DNA from: Haliotis asinina
Lineage: Eukaryota > Mollusca > Gastropoda > Lepetellida > Haliotidae
Length of the DNA: 64,000 bases
NCBI RefSeq assembly: GCF_037392515.1
Contig: NC_090283.1
Span: forward strand, 28,350,249 to 28,414,248
Direction of reading: 5' to 3'
A program made the position numbers and the translations under genes. Under the pieces are notes generated by a model. That model ran no database searches. It worked only from the letters and a program-made list of their open reading frames with translations, and had not been told where the DNA came from. Below are positions 46,278-64,000 of the stretch, piece after piece. Each line of letters begins with the position of its first letter. Positions within the stretch are counted from its first letter, which is position 1.

Positions 46278-46335
46278 AGTGAGTGAGTTAAGATTTAGAG
46301 TCACACCGGCAATACTTCAGCCATATCATGACTTA
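46278..46335 (-). repeat. Haliotis-type repeat, end fragment
   Basis: 'gagtgagtgagttaagattt' through 'gcaatacttcagccatatca' is a worn reverse copy of the repeat's 3' end. Confidence 0.5.
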
Positions 46336-48609
46336 AGAAGTTATAAATTTATAATAAAAACAGTTAAATTATAACTAGCATGCAGCATTTACGTTAAACA
46401 TTTTGTTATTTACTGGACAATATGAAAACGGGCTGGACATCACCAGTAACTGATCATCAGTTTGAGGACGTACATACTGAAAACAGAACTGACATATAAA
46501 TGATGGCTAGCTTGTAGCCCGTGTAGTTTGTATTGTCATAAAAATAATAACGTATGGTCATACATATTTGGTAAATGAAATCTTAACTGACCATCCAGGG
46601 GAACATCACAATGTCATCTTTTAGCTTCCTGCGTTGATGATGGTATCTGTTTGCCGTCCTTCTGTTCAGGTAAATTACTGTATTTGTGAGAGATTAATTT
46701 CATATTACTAAATTTGTGATCGTCCTTATATTTAGTTTCAAATTACAAACACAAAGGAATCGTTTAAGGAGATGGTAATTGGTTGTTTGAATAATACTGT
46801 GTTGGTTCGTTGCTCATTGACTGCAAGAAAATGAGTCTTATTAAGTGTTTGTCATCTGAGATGCTTATCTTGTATGGCTGTGTATACGTATATCAATAAG
46901 ATCGTTTCATACAATCAAACATTATTGAAATACTACAGTTAAGTCATGCATAACTTACCTATAACTATTTACTATCCTCATATATAGTGATTCATGAACA
47001 TTTGCCGCTCCCATGTCAGGTATAAAGGAAGAGATTTCTGAGACAGTTATATGAATACACACAATTCAAACTAGGTTATTACTACTAAACAATGGCACGA
47101 CAAGCTCTGTTCCCATCTCCACGAAGGTATGTATCTCTGCATCAACTTGTCTGGTCTCAATGAGAAACTTTCTATCGTTTCAGTTGACAGCTGTGTGTGT
47201 TCTTAGTTTGTCTATTGTTCCAGCTTCAAAAGCTGAAATTGAAGGACGATCACGGTGAATTGAAGGTTGGAAACGCATTTAAGCGCACAGATGGCCCAAG
47301 TTTCGTCAGTGAGGTTCTTGCTAAGAATCTCTCAGTGACTTTAAAACTTTGCGTAGATGGTTCAAAATCAACGCTGAAACTGTAAACCTAAAGCATGGCG
47401 ATATAGATATATTTGGATACGTAAATAGGCCATCATTGAAGGAAAGGCAATGTAGACTTTCGGCTGACAGCTGATGTGGAAAACCATAAGCTTGATGACA
47501 CGATCCAGACAAACGACAATGTGGTTTGCATTGTGATGGTCTGCATGCAGTGAATGCGTATTAAAGAAGCTTTGATGAAATATTCATTTCACAACTGCAT
47601 GCTTCAAACCAAGGTCCAACCTCCAGTTGGTAAATCAGACGGCACCAGCTACCCGTACAGTACCTTTTGAACAACCCGAACAGTTGATTTGTTTGCAGAG
47701 CAGCTATACCATCGGCGAGTACATTTTTTGTGAATATCTCAGTTTGAATGCATTGACCGAAGCTAAAATCTTGACACAGTGGCTACATAACCTCATATGG
47801 CCTACAAATACACATTACGTCACATGATTTCAATTAATGACGGTGTAAATACGTCGAAAGTGGTCATTTTTTCGGCTTTTCCGATTCCGCGCGACAGACA
47901 TGTCAAGAAATGTTTCAGTTGTCAATAAAATACAATGTGTCATGACAAAATGACTAGAGGCTATTATCCACGACCATTCAGTTCATCAGTCAGAAAAGTC
48001 GATTTTATGAACATTTGCTACTTGAACATATCACATTTTTTATATAGTTTGGGACACACTCTCTTCTTGGATCGACTTCCTGTCGGGGAAATGGTGGCTG
48101 ACAACGGCCAACTTCCGGTTGAGCAGAAACAGCGTTTACCACCTGTGTGTATGCCTGTGTCTGTATGTATGTATATGTCCATACAGAAACACAAGTCTCA
48201 TTAGCCTATTTAGACAACGACCTACATTTCAGCAGATCCGAATTTTCTCGTGTGAAAGTGAAAATAGACATCACAAACAACTCACACTGAATTCCCATTT
48301 ATTGCTTCATAAGAAAATGGTAATTACAAATGAATAATAATTTTAAACTTTAATAACACCGTAATTCTATATTTTATGGCGAGGTGTAGACAGCGTTACT
48401 TTAACTAAGATGTCAAAGCCTGTCCCTGTTTGATGAGGTCGTAAAATGATTCACCATACATCTGGCTCACTGGTTACACCTTTTGTGTTTTGTGCGCTTA
48501 CTTAGTGTAGCTCACAATGAGATTGAGATAATATCAGTTCCGCACCAGCCCACCAAACCTTCTAGTGGCAGAGTCTCGTTCTGAAATTTCGACGATTTCC
48601 GGATTTTTC

Positions 48610-49722
48610 TGTGTCAGAACTCGGTGTACGACATAGCATGCGTACGCTCTGCAGGTTACTGGATAATTGGAATGAAGAGACTTTTGTCATCCATCATCCA
48701 TCGATGTGTCACATGTAGGAAGTTAAGAGCACCGACCGCATCCCAGAAGATGCCAGATCTTCCATCTGAGAGACTTGAATCTTCACCTCCATTCACATAC
48801 GTTGGAGCTGATTTGGAACATCATTGCTCGGAGGACTATGGGAGGCCCTGCAAGTAGCAAATGCTGGGCTGCCCTTTTCACTTGCTTGGTGTGCCGTGCT
48901 GTGCACATCGAAGTTGTTGAGGACCTTAGCACTAATGCATTTATCAATGCACTACGTCGATTCGTGGCAATCAGAGGAAATGTAAGGCAGTTCAGGTCGG
49001 ATAGAGGAACCAACTTTATTGCTGCCACAGACATTCTTGGCGTCAGCGTTGTAAATGTAGAGGATCGGGCTGTCAAGGGTTTCCTCAGTGACAAAAGACG
49101 TGAGTGGGTGTTTAATCCACCTCATTTATCTCACATGGACGGAGTATGACAGAGATTGATTGGAGTGTCACGTCGAATTTTGGATTCACTCCTTCTCGAA
49201 CCATCACAGGCTCACTCACGACATGCTTGCCATTGTGATGGCAGAGGTATCTGCAATCGTCAACAGTCGCCCGATAGTGCCAGTGACAACTGATCCAAAA
49301 TCTCCAACAATCCCCAGTCCATCAGTTCTTCCAGCTCACAAGACTTACTCAGTGTCAGGCATTGGTAACCTAACACCAGTTCATGACATGAAGCAATTGT
49401 ACAAATCTCAGTGGCAACATGTGCAATCTTTAGCACATGCGTTTTGGCACAGATGGAAAGTAGAGTATTTGCACACGTTGCAACCCAGGAGAAAGTGGAG
49501 AAGTCCCGAGAGAAATGTCCTGGGTGGAGACGTAATTCTTCTCAGTGACAAGAACCTACATGGAAATCAGTGGAAAATGGGTGTCGTAGTTACTCCTCTA
49601 CCTAGCGATGATGGGAAAGTCAGTCAAATTATTGTGCGATCCATGAAAGATGGAAAACCAGTAACCTACACTCGCCCAATCACCGAGGCAACTCTGCTGT
49701 TGCCAGGAGAGCAGCAGTAACT
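48610..49722 (+). mobile_element. BEL/Pao LTR retrotransposon fossil (integrase part)
   Basis: Only the 3' part of pol is recognisable: the integrase zinc-binding region (near CVTCRKL), the integrase core (near VCRAVHIEVVEDLSTNAF) and the C-terminal region typical of BEL/Pao elements (near HAFWHRWKVEYLHTLQPR). It is broken, with about three breaks in the part seen. Gag, protease and reverse transcriptase are absent and no LTRs were found. An old, truncated copy. Confidence 0.85.
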
Positions 49723-49729
49723 CTTTGAT

Positions 49730-51215
49730 ATCACCGATATCTGATCAGAAGAATTAAAACACTAATTTAACGTGTTCCAGGGCATTTAAGTTTCTGGAAA
49801 AGTTCGTGTTCTCATGGGTTTATATTAATTTTGTATATACATGTGTAATGATATTCAGTATGAATATCATCGGGGTGTGTGTTCTGTTGCCTATTCTAGT
49901 CTCTGACCTTTTTGCATTTTACTTACGCTTCTTTTCTTTTTCTTTTCCGTATGTTGATGTTTTGATCATGAAACTCTCCAGGTGAGAGATAAAAAGTGAT
50001 CGGCCAGACCGCATGGTCTCATCGGGTTTCTGTTTGGGAGCCAGTTCTCCTAATTGTCCAAAAGGCGAACTTATGACTTGCAAAGAGTAAGTAAAACATT
50101 CCAATGACCATACTCATGTATCTTGATAATATACAAATTATAAAGTACTATTTACCCGTCCTAATATGCGCAACATCTGTTTATTATTGTTTGACCATCA
50201 CCATCACTTTCACTGACTTGGGTTATGCATTTACAGTTATGTAAATAAATGTATCAGATTGGTGTAAACAGTAGTAATGCAATGGTAATTAAGAAGATAT
50301 TATTGAGTACAACTGAGTAATTTCGTAATTTGTACGCACACCACATGTTCAACATGAAGCGTCCATAAAATAGTGATGTACGCATTGTCTATTATTTCAT
50401 ATGGATTAAAGTGGCCAAAGGTAGTGTGTATATCATTCAGTTCACGAGGAATATGTATGTATAAACTATTTACAGAACTTGTATTGTTTTGCAGTTATTT
50501 ACTGCTACAAGGAATAAAGTCAACATTGCATGGGTTAACTTACAGTTATACCATCTCGGATGAGATTGACACAGTACAACCAATAAAGGCCATAAATGTC
50601 ATATACAGTAATTAATGGAAGTGACAAAGAGGAACAAGGTAGCAGACAAAACAAGGTGTCCTGAAATAGACACTGTAACAGTAGTATATGATCACCCTAG
50701 AATATGTTTTCAAGGGGTATGTACTAAAGCATGTGTTTCCAGGGATAGCTCTGTGTGTATAAAACTCCGTTCAGGTGAGGGGTGTATGGGAAGTGAGATT
50801 AAAGTTAAATTTCAAAGAGGGACAGTAATTGCGTGTCGAATAAGCTTGTTGAAATAGCAGCGGATTAAGGAGAAAGGCACATCCTTCCACTGAATGTTCT
50901 AAATAGAGCTGAAATGTTTATCACGAATCCGAATTTGTTGCATATTGGTTAATTTCAGTTTTGTTTTTGTAGCGAATACATTTAATTTATGGGAAGTTGA
51001 GCCTAACAGTTTCAAAAGAGGCGATTAATTGTTTGTAAATATTCAGTGTCAAGTACAAACAACCGTTTTGGGGGAGAATTGAGTATGTGTGTGTTGAAGT
51101 AGCCATGTACGAGTGTTGGCTTGATTGGATATAACAGTATTCTATGAGATTTTGGTGGAAAGTTCACTACTCGAGTCCACTAAATTTTTGGATATTATAT
51201 TTCAAAGCCAAGGAA
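49730..51215. other. No gene recognised
   Basis: AT-rich. A short perfect palindrome 'atgatattc..gaatatcat' lies at 49848-49871. Small frames at 50373-50857 have no recognised domain. Confidence 0.4.
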
Positions 51216-51217
51216 GT

Positions 51218-53200
51218 GAGTAAATCTGTATCTTTGGGGTATGTTTTTTCACATCACTCGTTTATCCGAGGCGATTACCATAACCCTCAGAGGTTAGAAA
51301 ATTAATACGGAATAATAGCACCGTATATGACTCTAAATCAATTCAAAACACATACGTGATGTACCTGCCGTGATGTTGCCGGAATTGTGAGACGCGGCGT
51401 TAAATCACACTCTTCCACCAACTCGCTCCAAATTATTCCATATTAATTAACATTTCGATCCCAATAAAGCCATCTTCGTTTATTCAGTGACATGACATTT
51501 AATAGTGAGAGTCCCTCCAGCACCCCCAAACCCATTCAATGACATGGCATTTAATAGTGATAGTGAGAGTCGCTCCAGCAACCCCCAACCCAATCAAAAG
51601 CCAAAATTTTGGAATGACATGCATACCTCACCCTAAATATACATTCAATAAACTAGAACAAATATAAAAACCAACAACCAATGAACTTATTTCAGTGTTG
51701 GAATATTACACCCGGGAAAGTGGAAATACTCTATGTTAAAAGACGGGGTACTGGCGGAACTCTTTCCCATTTGATTAACGATATTGTAGAGATACCCTGA
51801 TGTTAGTCATGTTAGTCCTCTTAGTTATTTAGTTATACATCTGAATGCAAATTTCTAGATACGATAATTTGAGATACCTCGTTCTGATTAGTGACTTAGC
51901 TCTACATTCTATTGGGATGCAAATATTTAGATAAGACAGTAACTATTTATTTAGAAGCATGAGGTTTGACCAAGGACCTGCAGGGAATCATATATTTTTA
52001 TTATATTAAGACTATGGGATCACTTTTGTCTGACAGTTGGATGGCGAGAACTGCTTTTTGTCTGATATGAGTTGATGTATGTGATTACTTATGATATTTA
52101 ATTTTACCTGAAACTGTATGACAGACATTACATCCAAACTGGTTTCGTTCAGAATTGCTACGTTTTAGAATATTTGTTTTCAAGAATTTATAGAAAAACG
52201 TACTATATGACCCCGCACAATATATTTTTATGATAGTATGTTGTACTATGTTGTACTATGTTATAGTATGTTGAAATTGAACGCCAAGACATGTCATTTA
52301 ATTAAAAAAAGTCGTTAATTCTGTGGAGGCACGAAATTTCATTAAAACCTTGCAGGTATTTTATTTTGATTATGGGATCAATATTGATGGATAGTTGGAT
52401 TGTTTTATGCTCGGTATGAGGTATTTGTGATTAGCTTTATTTTACATCGAAAAAGAATGCCAGATATATCATGTTCACATTGATTCTGTTCACAGCCAAA
52501 GAAAGGCATCTTCATTTATTTAGAGACATGACCTTTATTTAGGGATATTATGAGATATCTAAGTCTCAGTTTTACTGTTCTGTTCGGTGACTTCTACATT
52601 TTATTCGGATGCAAATTTCCAGATAAGGTAGCCTCATTTGAAATTGAAATGTCAGAGGTAGTACATTCACATTTGTTTAGTGTGTGATTGTTATATCATG
52701 TTTAGAATACGTTTTTCAAGAATTTATAAGAGAATACATTATATAGTCCACACAACTAGGAAATAACCCCCAAACCAATGGAGTGAGTAAAATGGACTTT
52801 TATCATATTATTTTCCCAAGTAACTCGTTTATCAGTGGTGATTAACTGAACAATATTTAGATCCCATACCAAGCCATTTTCATTTATTCAGAGATATAAC
52901 GCTTAAGGTTATTTTGAGATAACATGGCTCTGATTAGCGATTAGCTCTACATTACTATTTGGATGTACATTCTCTACAGTCTCTATTTCCTTAGAGGGAG
53001 AAAGTTTCACTTAAACCACGCAAGAATTCATTAATGTTTTTATTATGGGATTAAACTTGTTAAACAGTTAGACGGCGTAAACTGCTTTAGGCCTGATATG
53101 AGTTGATATGAGTTGATATACTTTATTTCAGTCGAAATTGATTGCCAGGGACATTACATACACGTTCGGTTCCACCTTTATAATATTGTTCATTCATCAC
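51218..53200. repeat. Degenerate direct repeats, about three copies of 0.5-0.7 kb
   Basis: Approximate copies at 51218-52200, 52320-52760 and 52775-53200 share, in order, 'actcgtttatc', 'atttattcagagaca', 'tgattagtgacttagctcta', 'ggatgcaaat', 'attatgggat' and 'cctgatatgagttgat'. They are strongly diverged and contain no coding frame. A SINE tail fragment sits at 51362-51428. Confidence 0.6.
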
Positions 53201-54291
53201 CGTAAGATAAGGCTGGTAGCCCTACAACACAGTAATCATAAACAGCGTATACAACTTTCACCGGATATGTTTTTGTTTTTACATTTATGTGTTGTTTTCC
53301 ATTTTCTTATAAAAAATCAGTTCATTTGTTGTACATTCAGATATCGTCTTCACATACACTTCGGAAGGACACAATCTTTCCTAATGAGTAGTGGTACTAA
53401 GATAGTCTCTGCCAACTAAGGGGCCTGGCACAAAAACAAAGTATTGTTTCTAGACGGGTCAGAAAATAGTCTACAGACAGCGATGAACACTCTCGACACT
53501 GTTTGCAAAATGTCAGGACTAAGAATAAATAAGCAAAAAGCTAAAGTTGTATGGCTAGGCCCCATGGCAGGGAGTAGGCTAAACATACAAAAAACTCCAT
53601 ACAAAAACCAGACAGGGAAGAAGGTAATTTTGATGTTTTGGGAGTCACATTAAATGCAGGGCTTGAAGACCTATGGGTGATTAACACACGTAAAAAGTTA
53701 GATAATTTTACAAGAATATTAGGAAACTGGAGAAATGCACTTTGACTGCAGTTGGCAAAATAATCGTGATTAAATATCTTGCGTTGTCAACACTAGTGCA
53801 AGTATTCACCGCTTTTTTTATCTAAAACACCAGAATCTTTGATCAAAGAGTTATATAATATATTTTGCTACTTTTTATGGAACGGTAAGAGAGATCAAAC
53901 TAAACGGGAAGATATAATCCGAGATTAATATGATGAAGGGGCCAAGAATGAGAGATGTCACCTTATTTATTATTTCCTTAAAAGTATCATATCTCCAAAG
54001 ACATATTAGAAACAATAACCATATACACTATGTTCCTCTAGATGATATAGTTAAACTCGGGGCCAATCTCAATGCCTTTGTTTCATTGGAGAATTCCTTT
54101 GGCAAGATGTATTGGAATATTGGAATGTGTGTTATAGATTGTACAAATGTGATGGAAATAAGGTAGATGATATTCTAACAGAACCATTATGGCTTAATCA
54201 CGAATTTACTCATCAAAACTTCATTATTAAGTCATGGTATTCAAAAGGACTATCAGAGAAATATGTGATTCCAGTGTGCGTGTGTGTGTAT

Positions 54292-54397
54292 ATACATACA
54301 TACATACATACATACATACATACATACATACATACATACATACATACATACATACATACATACATACATACATACATACATACATACATACATACAT
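54292..54397. repeat. (ATAC)n microsatellite
   Basis: About 26 tetramers inside the LINE fragment. Responsible for the spurious Tyr-Ile-His-Thr frames. Confidence 0.95.
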
Positions 54398-54952
54398 TTA
54401 CTGTACTACACTACAATAAAATTATTATTAAATATTCCTTATCAATGGAGAAAATCTATATCTAATAGAGAATTCTTCGGAGAAAATATGAACATTCCTG
54501 AACCTTAAGAAATGTGTAAAATATTCTAAATGTTGTAAACACTTTGATGATATATTAATAAAGAAAGACAGTCTACCTCGGGTATGTAGAAAATGTTAAA
54601 ACCAATTTCCAGAAGATATGAACTAGAAAACTATATTCACTAAGTTTGGAAAATATACTCACGATGTTAAAATTGATCGATTTTCAATACAGATTTATTC
54701 ACAAGAAAATTTACACCAAACGCGAATTGCTACATATGAAAATTATTGATGATGATGTTTGTTCATTTTGAAAGGAAGAAGGAGAAGATATAGAACATGT
54801 ATATTATTACTGTCAGCGTACCAAAAACGTCTGGTTTCACTTTGAAGCTCTGTTGATAGACAAAATACCAAGCTTTATCTTAACTAAGTCCACAATCGTT
54901 TTTGGTTCCCGTCAATCAGATTATCTTATACATTATATCATTCTCCTAGCCA

Positions 54953-55087
<135 letters not shown>

Positions 55088-56888
55088 AAATAAAAAAACC
55101 CCAAAAAACATATATAAAAGTAAGTATAAAAAGTAAGATTCCTGTATTTTGGAAATTTTAGAAATCTCTCAAGGATATAATGAAAATAGACAGAAAAAAC
55201 AACAAAAGGAGACCACAAAGTATTTGAAATTGTAGTGTATTTAACATTTAAATGTATCTCGATGGCCTAATGTAGTGTATGTGAAGACTACACAAATATA
55301 TGTATACTTCTAAACTGACTAAAACATTTGAAAAAGAATTCTAGAGAGACAGGTAGACAAGTTGCCTTAGATTTTAATACGAGAGAGGGAGGTAGAGGTA
55401 GTGGTCCATACAAAGAATGCCGATTGTTTGTCTTTGAAATATTTTTATTTTGACATAGAATGTATACAACAAACAAGCGTTTCTGTTCAAACTCATAAAA
55501 TAATTGTGTCGTCAATGTGGTTTTGTGTGAAATGATAACACGTCATGTACATACAAGTTCTTACACTTGTTCTGCAAACGCGTGTGGGTATTAACTGTTT
55601 CCAGTATGTTTTGATATCTGATTATGTTGGTTCATACACAACAGTTTTAATACTGTCATCTGCTGTGTCTTCTAAGCTTTACAGCGCATTCAATTCAGCA
55701 ATATGACAACTATATGACGGTTTGTGCATTGAACATGTAAACAATATCTTTAATATATGTAATTACGTAAATGCTAACGACATGCAACCTATATCTTTTA
55801 CATATATGTTATTAAGTAAAAGAAATGACAGGTAAAACAACTGAAAACCCCAAAGTTGATAAAGAATTACAGGTTAAATCTGATCCTGCTCATTGCTATG
55901 GATGTCAGCGACTTACTGCAATCACTCATAAAATGTTTACGTATATATTGGTAGGTTTAGCTGTGAAGCCTAAATTTTATATTTTACGCAAAGATGTCAG
56001 ATATACATGTTTCAGTTACGGAAGAAAGAGAGAATTAAATAGTCGGCAAACTATCAATATTTCCATACATTGTAGAAGTTACTTCTTACTTGTAAGTTGT
56101 CTTCCTCCGTATGTTTAACAATCCTTTACGGTAAATATTGGTGATCGTCCTCGTAGTGATTGTAGTATCTTTAGTCTATATCCAAAGTTAGCCTGTTTTT
56201 CATATTCATCCTCATTCTCATCCTCATCTAAGAATACAGGTCATAATACATAAATAAATACATAGTAAGTATCAAGAGAAAATGAACTGTACATCATTCT
56301 TTGGTGAAATGTCATATATTATTGATCCCTTATAAATGTATGTCCAATTCCGCAAGTCATTGCCATGCATTTTGTACATCTGGATCTGGAAGTAGCCCTA
56401 TTGTCTTCATTGAAGACAAACTATATTCTTCTGACCATTTTTCTTTTGTATGAAAGCTTTCACTTTCCTCTGTTATTACATCCTCCAAAAGCATATAAGT
56501 GAACTGACCGGACTCAAGCCTTACACATACACCTTTAACCTTTAAGATTGAAATGCAATGAAATGCATGCAAAATTGGACATTGCGCCAATAAAGTTTGA
56601 TTCGGAATGGTACCAAAACCCTCGTGGCAGCTGATGTATTATTTCACCTGCTGATAATACGTTTTATACAATCGTTTTATATTACGTTTTTATCAATGTG
56701 CACGTAAAATGTGCAGGGTATACCAATTCATGACACTCATATTTACGAAAATATGATAACAATTCCAGTAGCATTAGGTTTTAAGACATTCGCCAATTAT
56801 ATGGAATCAATGTCCGAGTTAATGCTAAATTCAAATTACTTTAGATGCAGTAATGCTCAGAATGTTAAACCAGGCATGTACCAATGTA

Positions 56889-56950
56889 TAGTGCGGTGGT
56901 CTAGTGGTTACGGCGCCAGATTTGTGATCCAAAGTGTTAGGGTTCTAAAA
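56889..56950 (+). repeat. SINE head fragment
   Basis: 'gcggtggtctagtggttacg' has a tRNA-like A box; the B box is worn. Confidence 0.5.
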
Positions 56951-57667
56951 ACTTTTACGAATTTAATCAATAAATACACAGCCCCACTTTCAATATTTAT
57001 GATCACATGACGTAACCCTTGCACAAAAACTTCATGTAAAATCTGATTCACAGTTCTTCCCACTTGGACACTTGGCTGTCTGCAAACCTGTCTGTATGGC
57101 AACACAAATGTAAGTACTTTTAATCATATATTGTATACTTTACATACAGTACATAGCATATGCTGTAGACATTATCATTTGGAATATTTTGATATCTAAT
57201 AATTTTTAAGTGTTTTTTTACTGTCTTGAAATCCTATATTTGAAAATTCAGAAAAGTTAATTTAAATACTGAAATTAATGTATTAGCTTAAAGAATCATT
57301 TTGCTTCTTTTAGTTTCTTAAACCTCATCCATGGACTGAGTCACGTCAACATAAAAATAGCCAATGACTTGTCAACGACTACCGTAACTTCAATAAATCC
57401 CTGTCGATGAGAGTTTGGGATTTGTGTTCTTGTATCTACAGTCTGTGATAGTGATGAACTTGCTTGCATTTGTTTCGCGTTATCAATTAAAATGAAAACA
57501 GAAAAGTTCCGCTGGTGAAATATCCGTCAACTGTCCATGAGGCCTTCATGTCCAGTATGGTCGGGACACTACTTCTCATGTGCTGAAGCATGTCACTGTG
57601 AGCATGTCTTCATGAACAGGGCTCGATGCTACCATCTGAAATATATGATTTCTGCATGAGTGATGCA

Positions 57668-57800
57668 AACTGGAGAGCAACAATTGCGGACAATGCTTCA
57701 GCGATTATGCAACTATTCACTGGATAAATATGAAAACTGGAGAGCAACACTTGCGGACAATGGTTCTGCACTCATACAGATATTCACTGCATAAATATGA
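57668..57800. repeat. 67-bp tandem duplication
   Basis: Two units share 'aactggagagcaaca', 'ttgcggacaatg' and 'attcactg(g/c)ataaatatga'. Confidence 0.8.
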
Positions 57801-57892
57801 AAACGTGCAAGACTGTTGTTATTCAATCACGGAACAATCACATCACTTTACACTTTACATACACTTCAGTATGAGACAGCCAGTAACTCTAC

Positions 57893-63864
<5,972 letters not shown>

Positions 63865-63898
63865 CTGTGTTTGATACACCAGAGCTTTTGTACAAACC

Positions 63899-64000
63899 GT
63901 GATCGTGCACGTGTGGTCATGTGCTTAACCATCAGCACGTCTTCAGAATTTGCTGGGTGACTAACAAAAACACGTGAACAACATCAATGCATTGTTTCGG
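63899..64000. repeat. Second copy of the 59129 block, cut by the window edge
   Basis: Direct repeat of 59129-59231, about 4.77 kb away. It begins about 35 bp upstream of the gene C Ig exon. Its full extent cannot be seen. Confidence 0.85.

Larger units (their letters stand above)
43720..48600. other. Spacer; no confident gene
   Basis: Holds a tRNA-like repeat near 44.7 kb, a 24-bp satellite (45041-45527) and a repeat fragment at 46278. An orphan open stretch at 47221-47385 (+) follows a good acceptor (tctattgttccag), but its product is not recognised. Confidence 0.4.
55255..57890. other. Downstream of gene C; no confident exon
   Basis: A minus-strand open stretch at 56357-56510 (contains SESFHTKEKWSEEYSLSS) could be an exon remnant, but its phase does not fit gene C. 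A SINE head lies at 56889-56950 and a 67-bp duplication at 57668-57800. Confidence 0.4.

Noticed and set aside
56357-56590. Minus-strand frame with an acidic, protein-like stretch downstream of gene C
   Set aside because: No acceptor in the phase needed by gene C and no recognised domain.

Overview
Eukaryotic genomic DNA, most likely from a gastropod mollusc and probably an abalone (Haliotis). The genes are split by long AT-rich introns. Two short interspersed repeat families recur on both strands: a tRNA-headed SINE, and a roughly 200-bp repeat ending in 'gcggcgtaaaactaa' plus 'ctcactcactcact', which I recall as typical of Haliotis. Tc1-like transposons, LINE fragments and many satellites add to this. 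The species call is an inference from memory, not a search.

Left third (about 2.4-14 kb, + strand): one multi-exon gene for an extended short-chain dehydrogenase/reductase of the dihydroflavonol-4-reductase-like type. I placed eight coding positions with matching intron phases. One position is filled by either of two homologous 81-nt exons (9538-9618 or 10546-10626), which look mutually exclusive. The last exon adds an unusual lysine/glutamate-rich tail of about 90 residues. Its introns hold a foldback element, a DIRS-like fossil, SINEs and a decayed partial copy of exon 5. From 14 to 20.7 kb I see no gene. At 20.7-23 kb an old Tc1 remnant lies beside an apparently intact Tc1-like transposon (21647-22943).

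Right two thirds (24-64 kb, - strand): a cluster of three related genes. The two with visible N-termini encode predicted type II membrane proteins: a cytoplasmic N-terminus, one membrane segment, a Ser/Thr linker (a repeated mucin-like stalk in gene A), a V-like immunoglobulin domain with an odd cysteine pattern, a second cysteine-bearing (probably Ig-like) domain, and one peritrophin-type chitin-binding domain. The third (gene C) has three such domains and its N-terminus lies beyond the window. Nearly every domain exon is phase 1 at both ends, so exons can be shuffled, skipped or duplicated without loss of frame. Between genes B and C sits an array of eight tandem units, each carrying a 27-33-nt candidate microexon, plus a 45-nt candidate exon of the same phase. 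The architecture recalls the variable-region-containing chitin-binding proteins (VCBPs) of protochordates, but membrane-anchored and in a mollusc. This cluster is the best candidate for an undescribed system; an immune or gut-barrier role is inference.

The remaining space holds Tc1-like remnants (34.1, 42.9 and 62.3 kb), a broken BEL/Pao fossil (48.6-49.7 kb), a 5'-truncated LINE (53.4-55.2 kb), degenerate 0.5-0.7-kb direct repeats (51.2-53.2 kb) and numerous micro- and minisatellites.
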